This document shows, one piece after another, positions 1 through 5,248 of a stretch of DNA of 5,298 nucleotides (position 1 is the first letter of the stretch; each line of letters begins with the position of its first letter). This DNA comes from Candidatus Tariuqbacter arcticus (GTDB taxonomy: Bacteria > Electryoneota > Tariuqbacteria > Tariuqbacterales > Tariuqbacteraceae), in NCBI GenBank assembly GCA_013202315.1, contig JABMRZ010000401.1, forward strand, positions 1 to 5,298, given 5' to 3'. The notes below the pieces were generated by a model. That model had not been told where the DNA came from, ran no database searches, and saw only the letters and a list, made by a program, of their open reading frames with translations. The position numbers were made by a program, and so were the translations under genes.

Positions 1-82
1 GTCTTTTAAATAGTAAAAATATGAAGGCTGTCGACCACGACCGAATCGGCAATTCTGCCCAACCCTTTCAATCGCGGTCTAT

Positions 83-97
83 ACCGCCTGCGGCGGT
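83..97. other. Small GC-rich stem-loop at the tRNA 3' boundary
   Basis: The plus strand reads ACCGCC, a TGC loop, then GGCGGT, a perfect 6-bp stem. On the minus strand it begins at the last bases of the tRNA-Lys fragment. It could be a processing or weak termination structure, but no T-run follows. The rest of 1-94 shows no supportable gene and is read as chromosome downstream of the tRNA. Confidence 0.4.
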
Positions 98-140
98 GCA
101 CCCAGTAGGAATCGAACCTACAACCTCCTGATTAAGAGTC
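95..140 (-). tRNA. tRNA-Lys(CTT) 3' half, attachment-site remnant
   Basis: Read on the minus strand, this is a tRNA from the anticodon loop to the 3' end. The loop CTCTTAA (132-138) gives anticodon CTT. It is followed by the stem strand TCAGG, the variable loop AGGTT, a perfect T arm (GTAGG, TTCGATT, CCTAC; 105-121), the acceptor strand TGGGTGC (98-104), discriminator A and CC. The next base is G, so CCA is not encoded. No matching 5' half (GCACCCA, D arm) lies upstream; the sequence before the anticodon loop pairs for only about 3 bp and continues into integrase-type repeats. It is therefore not a functional tRNA gene. A tRNA 3' half beginning in the anticodon loop is the usual scar at the distal end of an element integrated by a tyrosine recombinase, with the intact tRNA at the other end outside this window. 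Confidence 0.85.
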
Positions 141-161
141 ACTACATAGTGGAATTTCTAT

Positions 162-290
162 CTTAATAATAAACATTTATTTACGGTGTAAGCTTTGTTT
201 TCTTAAACGGTTGTCCTAAAGTCCATTGTGCGCCATAGTACGCCATAGTGAGCGATGGTTAGTCAAAAATGTTGTGCAAGTGTTGTACAA
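162..290. repeat. Attachment module A (putative integrase arm sites)
   Basis: No coding sequence is apparent. The module contains, in order: an AT-rich spacer; the 13-mer TCTTAAACGGTTG (201-213), which begins 63 bp past the tRNA-Lys anticodon loop; four consecutive 10-bp units starting at 223, 233, 243 and 253 (consensus near CCATAGTACG); and two direct repeats GTTGTGCAA (271-279) and GTTGTACAA (282-290), spaced 11 bp. Over 201-265 it matches module B at 49 of 65 positions without gaps (hand count). Helically phased direct repeats beside a tRNA core are what integrase and accessory proteins bind. That role is inferred from layout only. Confidence 0.6.
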
Positions 291-295
291 AAATC

Positions 296-310
296 AAAAT
301 CGGGGATTTT
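296..310. other. Short AT-rich hairpin
   Basis: AAAATC and GATTTT are complementary around a GGG loop. The hairpin lies between module A and the tRNA-Asp fragment, at the edge of the sequence separating the two attachment modules. It is weak as a terminator, and its role is unknown. Confidence 0.3.
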
Positions 311-328
311 AACACTCTTGTTGATATA

Positions 329-359
329 ACTCGAACTCGCGACCTCCGGCGTGACAGGC
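329..359 (-). tRNA. tRNA-Asp(GTC) internal fragment, attachment-site remnant
   Basis: Read on the minus strand, this matches the bacterial tRNA-Asp pattern from the end of the anticodon stem: loop CTGTCAC (351-357, anticodon GTC), stem GCCGG, variable loop AGGTC, T-stem strand GCGAG, and T loop TTCGAGT (329-335). Homology stops there. The T-stem partner CTCGC and the acceptor strand are missing, replaced by AT-rich sequence. On the other side only two anticodon-stem pairs can form before module B sequence takes over. It cannot fold as a tRNA. Its position relative to module B mirrors the tRNA-Lys fragment relative to module A, so I read it as the core of a second attachment site that later lost its 3' end. 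Confidence 0.75.
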
Positions 360-380
360 TCAATCGTATATCATACCTAA

Positions 381-510
381 CTTATTGATATACATTCATT
401 TGTGATGTAAGCCTTTGACATCTTAAACGGTTGGACGACTTCCCATAGTACGCCATACTACGCAGTAATGAGCGATTGCGAGTCAGATTGAGTACCCATA
501 TAGTACCCAA
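381..510. repeat. Attachment module B (putative integrase arm sites)
   Basis: This copy has the same order and spacing as module A. The 13-mer TCTTAAACGGTTG is at 421-433, 64 bp past the tRNA-Asp anticodon loop. Four 10-bp units start at 443, 453, 463 and 473. Two direct repeats AGTACCCA (491-498 and 502-509) are spaced 11 bp. The terminal repeats occupy the same place as those of module A but differ in sequence (AGTACCCA against GTTGTACAA), while the 13-mer is identical. This suggests related but distinct integrases. Positions 511-570 beyond it are AT-rich, with two copies of ATTTGAAT and no gene that I can see. Confidence 0.6.
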
Positions 511-570
511 GGATTTGAATCGATTAAATTTGAATATTCTAACGTATAACGACAGATCCAAGATTCAATG

Positions 571-918
571 CTATACAGCCTCACTAATCTGTAAGGCCAT
601 TTTCGATCCCATAATCACAATGCATTGATGGACTGTCCAACGACAATTATTCCTCCCCTTGGCGACAATTAAAAGTCCCACTTTATTCTTTACCTTTGAT
701 TGGTGTTTTTCCTCTTTCAGGGGATAATGGAATGAAGCCGTAAGCGTAATGGAAGGAGTTTTTATCAAAATCAATACTACATCGGTTGGTGTTTTGCGGC
801 CCAATGAACCTGAACCAGATGTGAACTCATCAAAGCAATAAATTGTCTTCCAGCCTAAAGAAGCAAAAAGCTCTATTGATGGTTGTTCAACTAATACGTC
901 TTCAGAGCATTATTTCAT
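571..918 (-). pseudogene. HsdR (type I restriction subunit) N-terminal remnant
   Basis: The frame from ATG 918-916 reads ATG AAA TAA and then, still in frame, C-S-E-D-V-L-V-E-Q-P-S-I-E-L-F-A-S-L-G-W, followed by a Phe-Asp-Glu segment and L-G-R-K-T-P-T-D-V-V-L, ending near 772. This matches the extreme N-terminus of HsdR subunits, which typically begin with EDxLVEQPxIELF, then LGW, then LGRETRxEVVL. HsdR is the ATP-dependent translocase/nuclease subunit of type I restriction-modification; none of its nuclease or helicase motifs are present. The start has a plausible ribosome site (GGGA at the DUF262 stop codon) but a stop at codon 3. After codon ~49 the ORF continues to a TAG at 571-573 through sequence I do not recognise. 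The remnant lies 10 bp downstream of the DUF262 gene on the same strand, so the two were probably cotranscribed. Confidence 0.75.
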
Positions 919-928
919 GTTGAAATCC

Positions 929-3022
929 CTATCCAATTGCATTTTCGTAAGTTTGACGAATGAAAAGCATGGCTTTATCGATGTCTGTTTCTGAATATAT
1001 TTGAAGAAATACGCCGCCCTTGACTGTGGAATTTGTGATAAAGCTCTGAATGGTAGCATCCCGACAGATTTCACTATCATCAGAAACTTCGATGAAATCC
1101 AAATTCAGCAGAACTGTGAGATTATGAGTTCGAGGAATGACCTGGGCAAAGTACTCAAAGACATAATAGGTTACATTCCTTCTATCAAGGATTTCGGTAA
1201 CATCGTCACTAAGTGCCTTTATACGGATTTGCAGAATATCGAAAAGTTTGCGCACAGGTCCTCCCCTAAGTGCTTCGACATTATCCAATGTAAGGTTACG
1301 AGCCCCAGCTCTTCGTTCTTCCAGTGCATAGCGTTGTACAATTACTTCATCAACTTCAAGTGATCTCCAGAGTTTAACAGCATGTTCTGCAAGGATATTC
1401 CCTCGTTCTATCATAAGAGTTTCATTCCAAGTATCCTGCTCGCGAAGGAATCTGTTAAGCCGCAACGGGCTATCATTAAATCCGCCTTCCATAGTCTTTT
1501 TGTTATTAAAGGATTCATCGCTATATCTTTGATTGTAGCCGGTGAGTGTCAAGTTCCCTAACTTATGCAGGTAGGTCTCGTGCACTTTTTCCCAACTATC
1601 TCCTAAGGCAGTCTTCCAATCTGGGGATAGCTTTGGATTTTGAGGCATGACATGCTCAATTGTAAAGTTGCTGGTGTCGATTTTCTCCTCGCTATCATTT
1701 TCCAAACGATTTAATAAGAACCGGCGATTGCGCAGACTATAGATATCGCGGGATAAAAGGCTTTCTCTAAATTCTGCATCCGATGGGAAACGACGGTTTT
1801 TTGTGAACCGTGCAAAAGTCACTTTTATACTTTCAAGCGGATTTTCTTCATTGATAGCATATGTAAGAGTAGCGAAAATTTGGCCAAGACTTCGAGTCTG
1901 CATATCGCAGACAGATCGCCTAAACACATAACTTTCAGCTAATTTCACCGCTTCAATAAAATCCTTCTTTGTCAGACGCTCATCCTCATAGAGCTTGTAG
2001 AGCCTCATTATAAATGGAGAGGCTACTTCAATGAGTTGGCGAAGATTCACAAAAGCTTCCTGGAGATCAGAATCATGCTCTTTACCAAGATAGAAACAGC
2101 AATAATATTTAGTATATTTATAGAGGTCAGCTATGATGGATTTGACAGTTTTACCCTGCCCCTCCTTCATTTGGAATAAACGTTTGTATTCCTGGTATAT
2201 TTCATTTTGATGAATTGGAGTCGTAGGTTTGGTCATCAAAGTCAGGTAGTCGCGTACGAAATAGTCAAAAGTCTTGATAAATAAAATCCCAAATAGCTGT
2301 TCCATTGGATACCAGATTTCCAGATAAAGTCGCGTCTGTTCATCCGGGGATTGGCGCATAAAAACGAAGTTGCGGATGAGGTCTGCTTGAGATAGATCCA
2401 AACCAGTCGAATTAAGACTCTCGAAAATCATCTGCGGGTCGTCTTGCCCCCTTGTTAGTGACACATCAACAATCATGAGCTTTTTAAAACCATCATATGC
2501 GTGAGCTAAATTAATCTCCTTTAAGTAATCGAGAAAATATTTGTAGTTATCCATTATCGATACTGAAGCTTGCATACCTGGATCTGTCCCCCTTAATAAG
2601 GCAATCATGGTATCCTTATCCCTCTGCGTGAGGAGTAGCTTATACTTCAGGTCATTTCTACCATGGCGATTTTTGAGATAGTAGTCCTCAATCTCTTCGA
2701 CAGTCACATTCGGTAATGTAATCGGATGTTCTTGCATAGTCTTATATAAAGCTAACAAGAACAGGGTAATTGTAGCGAGTCGTTGTTGACCATCGATTAT
2801 CTGCCATCGAGGAATGGCTGCAGTATGTACATCGTCAGTAATATAGACTACTGAACCAAGGAAATGTGCATGTCGATTTTTGTTTTCTCCAACCAGCAAA
2901 ATATCCTTCAACAATTGTTCGCAATGCTTTGTGCCCCAGCTATAAGTCCGTTGAAAAATCGGGATAATGAACTGCTTTGGTCCTTCAAGCAATTGTGAAA
3001 GAGGTATATCCAGTGCTTTCAT
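929..3022 (-). CDS. DUF262/DUF1524/DUF5655 GmrSD-like nuclease-family protein
   Basis: This 697-residue protein appears full length. The N-terminal DUF262 (GmrS-like) domain has P-I-F-Q-R-T-Y-S-W at 21-29, the signature I-D-G-Q-Q-R at 76-81, and F-E-S-L-N-S-T-G-L-D-L with D-L-I-R-N at 200-218. The DUF1524 (GmrD/HNH-like) domain has I-E-H-V-M-P-Q at 455-461, H-K-L-G-N-L-T-L at 486-493, Y-N at 496-497 and S-x-F-x-x-K at 504-508. Residues ~588-695 resemble the DUF5655 tail often found on this architecture. In characterised relatives (GmrSD, BrxU) DUF262 uses the DGQQR motif for nucleotide hydrolysis, and DUF1524 cuts DNA, often modified phage DNA. Activity here is inferred. The ATG at 3022-3020 is supported by AAGGA about 6 nt upstream. 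The downstream neighbour is a broken hsdR, suggesting an origin as an accessory gene in a type I R-M operon; no hsdM or hsdS is visible. All key motifs are intact. Confidence 0.93.
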   Translation of the reverse strand: MKALDIPLSQLLEGPKQFIIPIFQRTYSWGTKHCEQLLKDILLVGENKNRHAHFLGSVVYITDDVHTAAIPRWQIIDGQQRLATITLFLLALYKTMQEHPITLPNVTVEEIEDYYLKNRHGRNDLKYKLLLTQRDKDTMIALLRGTDPGMQASVSIMDNYKYFLDYLKEINLAHAYDGFKKLMIVDVSLTRGQDDPQMIFESLNSTGLDLSQADLIRNFVFMRQSPDEQTRLYLEIWYPMEQLFGILFIKTFDYFVRDYLTLMTKPTTPIHQNEIYQEYKRLFQMKEGQGKTVKSIIADLYKYTKYYCCFYLGKEHDSDLQEAFVNLRQLIEVASPFIMRLYKLYEDERLTKKDFIEAVKLAESYVFRRSVCDMQTRSLGQIFATLTYAINEENPLESIKVTFARFTKNRRFPSDAEFRESLLSRDIYSLRNRRFLLNRLENDSEEKIDTSNFTIEHVMPQNPKLSPDWKTALGDSWEKVHETYLHKLGNLTLTGYNQRYSDESFNNKKTMEGGFNDSPLRLNRFLREQDTWNETLMIERGNILAEHAVKLWRSLEVDEVIVQRYALEERRAGARNLTLDNVEALRGGPVRKLFDILQIRIKALSDDVTEILDRRNVTYYVFEYFAQVIPRTHNLTVLLNLDFIEVSDDSEICRDATIQSFITNSTVKGGVFLQIYSETDIDKAMLFIRQTYENAIG

Positions 3023-3057
3023 AATTTTTCCTTGTTACTTAAAAACTGTAAGTAAAT

Positions 3058-3084
3058 CTATTTTTCCGTACTGATTATTTTCAT
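3058..3084 (-). other. Eight-codon minigene upstream of the DUF262 gene
   Basis: ATG at 3084-3082 encodes M-K-I-I-S-T-E-K and then TAG. A full AGGAGG (3092-3087) precedes it, but only 2 nt from the ATG, which is closer than normal. It ends 35 bp before the DUF262 start. It could be a leader peptide, the remains of a truncated upstream gene, or chance. The strong Shine-Dalgarno match is the only support. Confidence 0.3.
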
Positions 3085-3087
3085 AAC

Positions 3088-3143
3088 CTCCTGATATTTT
3101 GTATATTAATGGCAGAAACAATATTCATTAATTCTATCAGGAG
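3088..3143. promoter_or_regulatory. Nested palindrome between divergent reading frames
   Basis: CTCCTGATA (3088-3096) is the exact inverse of TATCAGGAG (3135-3143). Inside it, ATTAATG (3105-3111) is the exact inverse of CATTAAT (3126-3132), around a 14-nt loop. Each outer arm contains a Shine-Dalgarno-like AGGAG in its own direction, one facing the minus-strand minigene and DUF262 gene and the other facing the plus-strand ORF at 3153. The region could be an operator between divergent promoters or the end of a small mobile element. The AT-rich centre could hold promoters, but no convincing -35/-10 pair stands out. Confidence 0.5.
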
Positions 3144-3152
3144 ACTCACCTA

Positions 3153-3398
3153 ATGGGTGAAAATAAAAAGCGGAACAAAAATCGCAAATTAAAGAAGCAT
3201 ACATTTCGCATAAGCGGGAAAAATCTGACTTCCGGCGAAGGGCGTTGGACAGCCAAGTTTCAAGCCCAGCTTCTCGGGTGGAAGCGCCCGCGCACCTTCG
3301 TGGCAGTGTGCATCTTGACCGGATACCTGGAAGACGATCTTTTCGGGAAAGCCCTCCCTGCCTCAATGAAGTTGGACAAATATAAGCCATATGACTAA
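3153..3398 (+). pseudogene. Transposase fragment, possibly IS1380-like
   Basis: This 81-codon ORF has a good ribosome site (AGGAG, 9 nt before the ATG). A lysine/arginine-rich start (residues 5-16) is followed by G-R-W-T-A-K-F-Q-A-Q at 30-39 and L-G-W-K-R-P-R-T-F-V-A-V at 41-52. The second block resembles the conserved GW-x-R-P-R-R-F-V-A-V-R stretch of IS1380-type DDE transposases. The usual Arg after that block is Cys here, as a CGC to TGC change would give. The ORF ends at a tyrosine-rich point (Y-K-P-Y-D) where such proteins normally continue, so both ends of the transposase are missing. Base composition switches from AT-rich to GC-rich near 3225, unlike the flanking genes. Family assignment is from memory of motifs and is tentative. 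Confidence 0.45.
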
Positions 3399-3405
3399 GT
3401 TATGT

Positions 3406-3447
3406 GAGAGGGCGAGAAAAGAGAGAGAAAAGATGAAGTAAGAGAGA
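3406..3447 (+). other. Polypurine tract between the two transposase fragments
   Basis: The plus strand here is almost entirely A and G, with only 4 pyrimidines in 42 bases. It joins the end of the first transposase fragment to the start of the second and may be a degraded junction. No gene or terminator is visible in it. Confidence 0.35.
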
Positions 3448-3759
3448 ATGCTGGGAAGAGCCAGGGCTTCTTCTGTGTCAACGGAAGGAACCCGTAGGGT
3501 GACTGGAGTTGACACAGAAGAAAGAAGCCAAAAGACCCTCCCCCCGGACCCGGAAGTGTCCGCCAAACCCACCCGGCGGAAGTTCAGCGCCTCCTACAAG
3601 GTGCGAATCCTGCAGCAGCTTGAGAGCTGCGCCAGTAAGGGCGAGAAGAGCGCGCTTTTACGCCGGGAAGGGCTCTATTCCCATACCGTGTCCCGCTGTC
3701 AGGATCTGTGGAGAGGTGGTGCCAGCAAAAAGACCGGCTCCCCTTATCCATTGTCTTAG
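3448..3759 (+). pseudogene. IS3-type transposase OrfA, truncated
   Basis: The 103-codon ORF matches the N-terminal helix-turn-helix half of IS3-family OrfA proteins: P-P-D-P-E-V at 32-37, R-R-K-F-S-A-S-Y-K-V-R-I-L at 43-55 and L-L-R-R-E-G-L-Y-S at 70-78. OrfA binds the IS ends, and with OrfB (rve/DDE) forms the transposase by programmed frameshifting. Here the segment after L-Y-S is eroded (the usual S-R-W is S-R-C), homology fades after about residue 97, and the ORF stops at TAG 3757-3759, 22 bp before the convergent DUF4384 gene's stop. No OrfB or IS terminal repeat is visible. The first ~30 codons are atypical because they overlap a long hairpin (3465-3529). The DNA is clearly more GC-rich than the flanking genes, consistent with transfer. 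Confidence 0.75.
3465..3529. repeat. Long inverted repeat in the start of the OrfA remnant
   Basis: TTCTTCTGTGTCAAC (3468-3482) is perfectly complementary to GTTGACACAGAAGAA (3508-3522). The arms extend to GGC and GCC with a 4-nt bulge on the right. The 25-nt loop contains a smaller hairpin, ACCC-GTA-GGGT (3490-3500). The structure lies in frame with OrfA codons 6-27. It could be a small REP/MITE-like insertion or a hairpin limiting transposase translation from outside transcripts. Confidence 0.65.
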
Positions 3760-3781
3760 ACCAGCTGCAGTGTACATGAAA

Positions 3782-4648
3782 TTATTTGTCGGATGTAGTT
3801 ATTATGCATTCTGATTCATAGAATTCAGCAGGTTTTTTCTTGATTTTTACTCCGCGGGATTTCACGCCGAAATCCTCTTTAGTCCCTTTAACGCCATAAA
3901 CAGTTCCATAGTCCTCCAGATCAGTATCACCAAGAGGTTCAGTTGAAGCAAAAACAAAAATACTTTCTTCGCCAAAAGGACCGGAGACTTCCAATTCAAA
4001 TTCATCTTCAAGGTCGGGGATATTATAGGTTTTTTCACCTGAAAAATAGTTCTCTTTCCGATACTGATTTGGCAGAAGTTGCAACATTGTTCCCCCAGCA
4101 TCTATATAGATTACTTTTACATAAAAACTTTTATTGCCTTGAATATGAATTCGAATCTTCTCATTGACAGCATAGTTCTCTTTATCCGTCCACAAAGCAA
4201 TCGTCAGTGGATACTCAGGTCCTGGTAAGTCAACAGTTTTACCCGCTGTTGATTTTATTTTTATACCGCGATTTTCAGTTTCAGGTGTTTTCATAGAATA
4301 GACGACCTCGGCTTTTATCCATACATGGTATCTTCCTTCTTCGATACCATAATCTTTACTTTCCAAAACCTGCACCGAACCTTCTGCGCCGCTTGATACA
4401 AAGTCGTAAGTAAGTTCAAAATTCTCTACTGTAGACTGGCTTTTGATGTACGTTTGTGCGTTTTCAAGTGCATTCCGTTTGGCGGAAATCATAGCTTCAT
4501 TTTTAATCTTACCAAGTGTCTTGTCATCTGAAAGATAAACATACCCATCAGCTTCAAGGATTGTGGAACGCTTATCCTGTCCGGCATTTTCCTGACAATA
4601 AGCAGCAATTGTCGTGAACAACAAAAGCAGAGTTAAAATAGATCGCAT
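3782..4648 (-). CDS. Exported DUF4384 protein
   Basis: This 288-residue protein begins with a signal peptide: M-R-S, a hydrophobic run at 4-16, and probable cleavage near A-Y-C-Q (16-19). The Tyr before Cys makes it a poor lipobox, so secretion to the periplasm is likelier than lipid anchoring. Residues ~28-120 look like an LPP20/FlgO-type fold (adenine-binding-free assignment by pattern only: G-Y-V at 35-37, an A-x-x-x-A helix at 52-64, strand-rich G-R-Y-H-V-W-I-K-A-E-V at 105-115). Residues ~146-240 match DUF4384: Y-P-L-T-I-A-L-W-T-D, then Y-x-V-N-E-K-I-R-I-H-I, Q-L-L-P-N and a final strand ending at F-V-F-A-S-T. DUF4384 has no defined activity and often accompanies caspase-like peptidases, as here. 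The ATG has AGGTG 5 nt upstream. It starts 35 bp after the caspase stop, so the pair is probably one operon. Confidence 0.88.
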   Translation of the reverse strand: MRSILTLLLLFTTIAAYCQENAGQDKRSTILEADGYVYLSDDKTLGKIKNEAMISAKRNALENAQTYIKSQSTVENFELTYDFVSSGAEGSVQVLESKDYGIEEGRYHVWIKAEVVYSMKTPETENRGIKIKSTAGKTVDLPGPEYPLTIALWTDKENYAVNEKIRIHIQGNKSFYVKVIYIDAGGTMLQLLPNQYRKENYFSGEKTYNIPDLEDEFELEVSGPFGEESIFVFASTEPLGDTDLEDYGTVYGVKGTKEDFGVKSRGVKIKKKPAEFYESECIITTSDK

Positions 4649-4683
4649 TATTCACCTATATTGTGTATGAATAAAAAATTTCT

Positions 4684-5247
4684 TTAATAAACAACAAAAT
4701 CAAATTCGAGGTTTTCTCTTCTTGAAGTTGGTGTTTGTTTGTCCGCTGTGAGTTCCTGCACTTTTTCGATAACATAATCTCTTAGTTCAGATACTCGAAC
4801 ATCGCCGCTTTTATCCTTATCAGCGTTATTCGTCTGCAAACCTTCTAAAACCGAATACGTGAAAACACCGTTTTTCCATTTATCCGATTCAAGGGCGAAT
4901 TCGGTCCCACTCGCTGATGAGATTACCATCGCGCCGGAACCGCGCCGTAAATCTGCAAATAATTCCCGCAGAAGCTCAAAACTGTTGCCTAAACCCAATT
5001 TACTTTTCTGTTTTATTTTGACACCCCGGAATGAACGGGATTTCACTGTCCCTTCAGTGGAATTACTAGCCAACTCAATTTCTGTCTCTTCCTTATCAAC
5101 CTCACCTGAATGACAAGTATCCATCAATAATAGTTTTTTGCGGGCTGGGATACCATCGAGGCTCTTGCAAAAGTATTGAATTAACAACTTGATTATGGGC
5201 TGATAATTTGTTATATTAAATAAACACAAATAATTAACCATAATCAA
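4684..5247 (-). pseudogene. Caspase-family (C14) peptidase, C-terminal part only
   Basis: From about residue 29 the translation matches the C-terminal part of bacterial caspase/WD40-caspase proteins: D-G-I-P-A-R-K-K-L-L-L-M (31-42), the catalytic-Cys motif D-T-C-H-S-G (43-48, Cys45), R-S-F-R-G-V-K-I-K (71-79), F-A-D-L-R-R-G-S-G-A (97-106), I-S-S-A-S-G (109-114) and the tail Q-T-P-T-S-R-R-E-N-L-E-F-D-F-V-V-Y (171-187). The catalytic His (GHG motif), normally well upstream of Cys45, is missing. The first possible start is a TTG at 5247; the in-frame codon at 5256-5254 is TAA, and none of the three frames up to the window edge resembles a caspase. Residues 1-28 come from AT-rich DNA. The gene is thus 5'-truncated and should lack protease activity, unless its N-terminal half lies beyond the window as a separate frame. 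It is followed after 35 bp by the DUF4384 gene. Confidence 0.8.
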
Positions 5248-5248
5248 G
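5188..5248. repeat. AT-rich inverted repeat at the caspase break
   Basis: CTTGATTATGG (5188-5198) is the exact inverse of CCATAATCAAG (5238-5248). Pairing continues imperfectly inward (ATTTGT against ACAAAT) after a few mismatches and a 1-nt bulge. It covers the point where caspase homology is lost and includes the TTG that opens the remaining frame. It may be a small mobile element, an operator, or a recombination scar. Confidence 0.55.

Larger units (their letters stand above)
3153..3759 (+). mobile_element. Composite scar of two degraded insertion sequences
   Basis: Two unrelated transposase fragments lie head to tail on the plus strand, separated by a purine-rich stretch, inside otherwise minus-strand genes. 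Base composition is markedly GC-richer from about 3225 to 3770. Neither fragment has a recognisable terminal inverted repeat or a catalytic DDE region, so neither can move by itself. Confidence 0.6.

Noticed and set aside
1..80. Possible start of a GIY-YIG endonuclease frame on the minus strand running off the window
   Set aside because: A few residues (S-Y-F-Y-Y-L-K) resemble that family's beginning, and such genes can follow tRNAs, but there is no start codon and too little sequence to support it.
223..262. Tandem 10-bp units considered as a CRISPR array
   Set aside because: The units abut without spacers and are far too short; they fit protein-binding iterons or arm sites better.
95..359. 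Intact tRNA-Lys or tRNA-Asp genes
   Set aside because: Neither has a D arm or 5' acceptor strand, and the Asp fragment also lacks its 3' end, so no cloverleaf can form.
1001..1363. Plus-strand 120-codon ORF
   Set aside because: It lies entirely inside the DUF262 gene on the other strand and shows no domain or motif.
3106..3572. Minus-strand ORFs at 3106-3390 and 3363-3572
   Set aside because: They are antisense to the transposase fragments, with Arg/Ser/Leu-rich shadow composition and no recognisable motif.
3509..3814. Second plus-strand frame over OrfA
   Set aside because: It is an out-of-frame translation of the OrfA region; the conserved IS3 motifs are in the 3448 frame.
4590..4648. DUF4384 protein as a lipoprotein
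   Set aside because: A Cys follows the hydrophobic segment, but the preceding residue is Tyr, which does not fit a normal lipobox.
3943..5113. Plus-strand ORFs at 3943-4167 and 4859-5113, and minus ORF 3862-4101
   Set aside because: They are shadows of the DUF4384 and caspase genes, without ribosome sites or motifs of their own.
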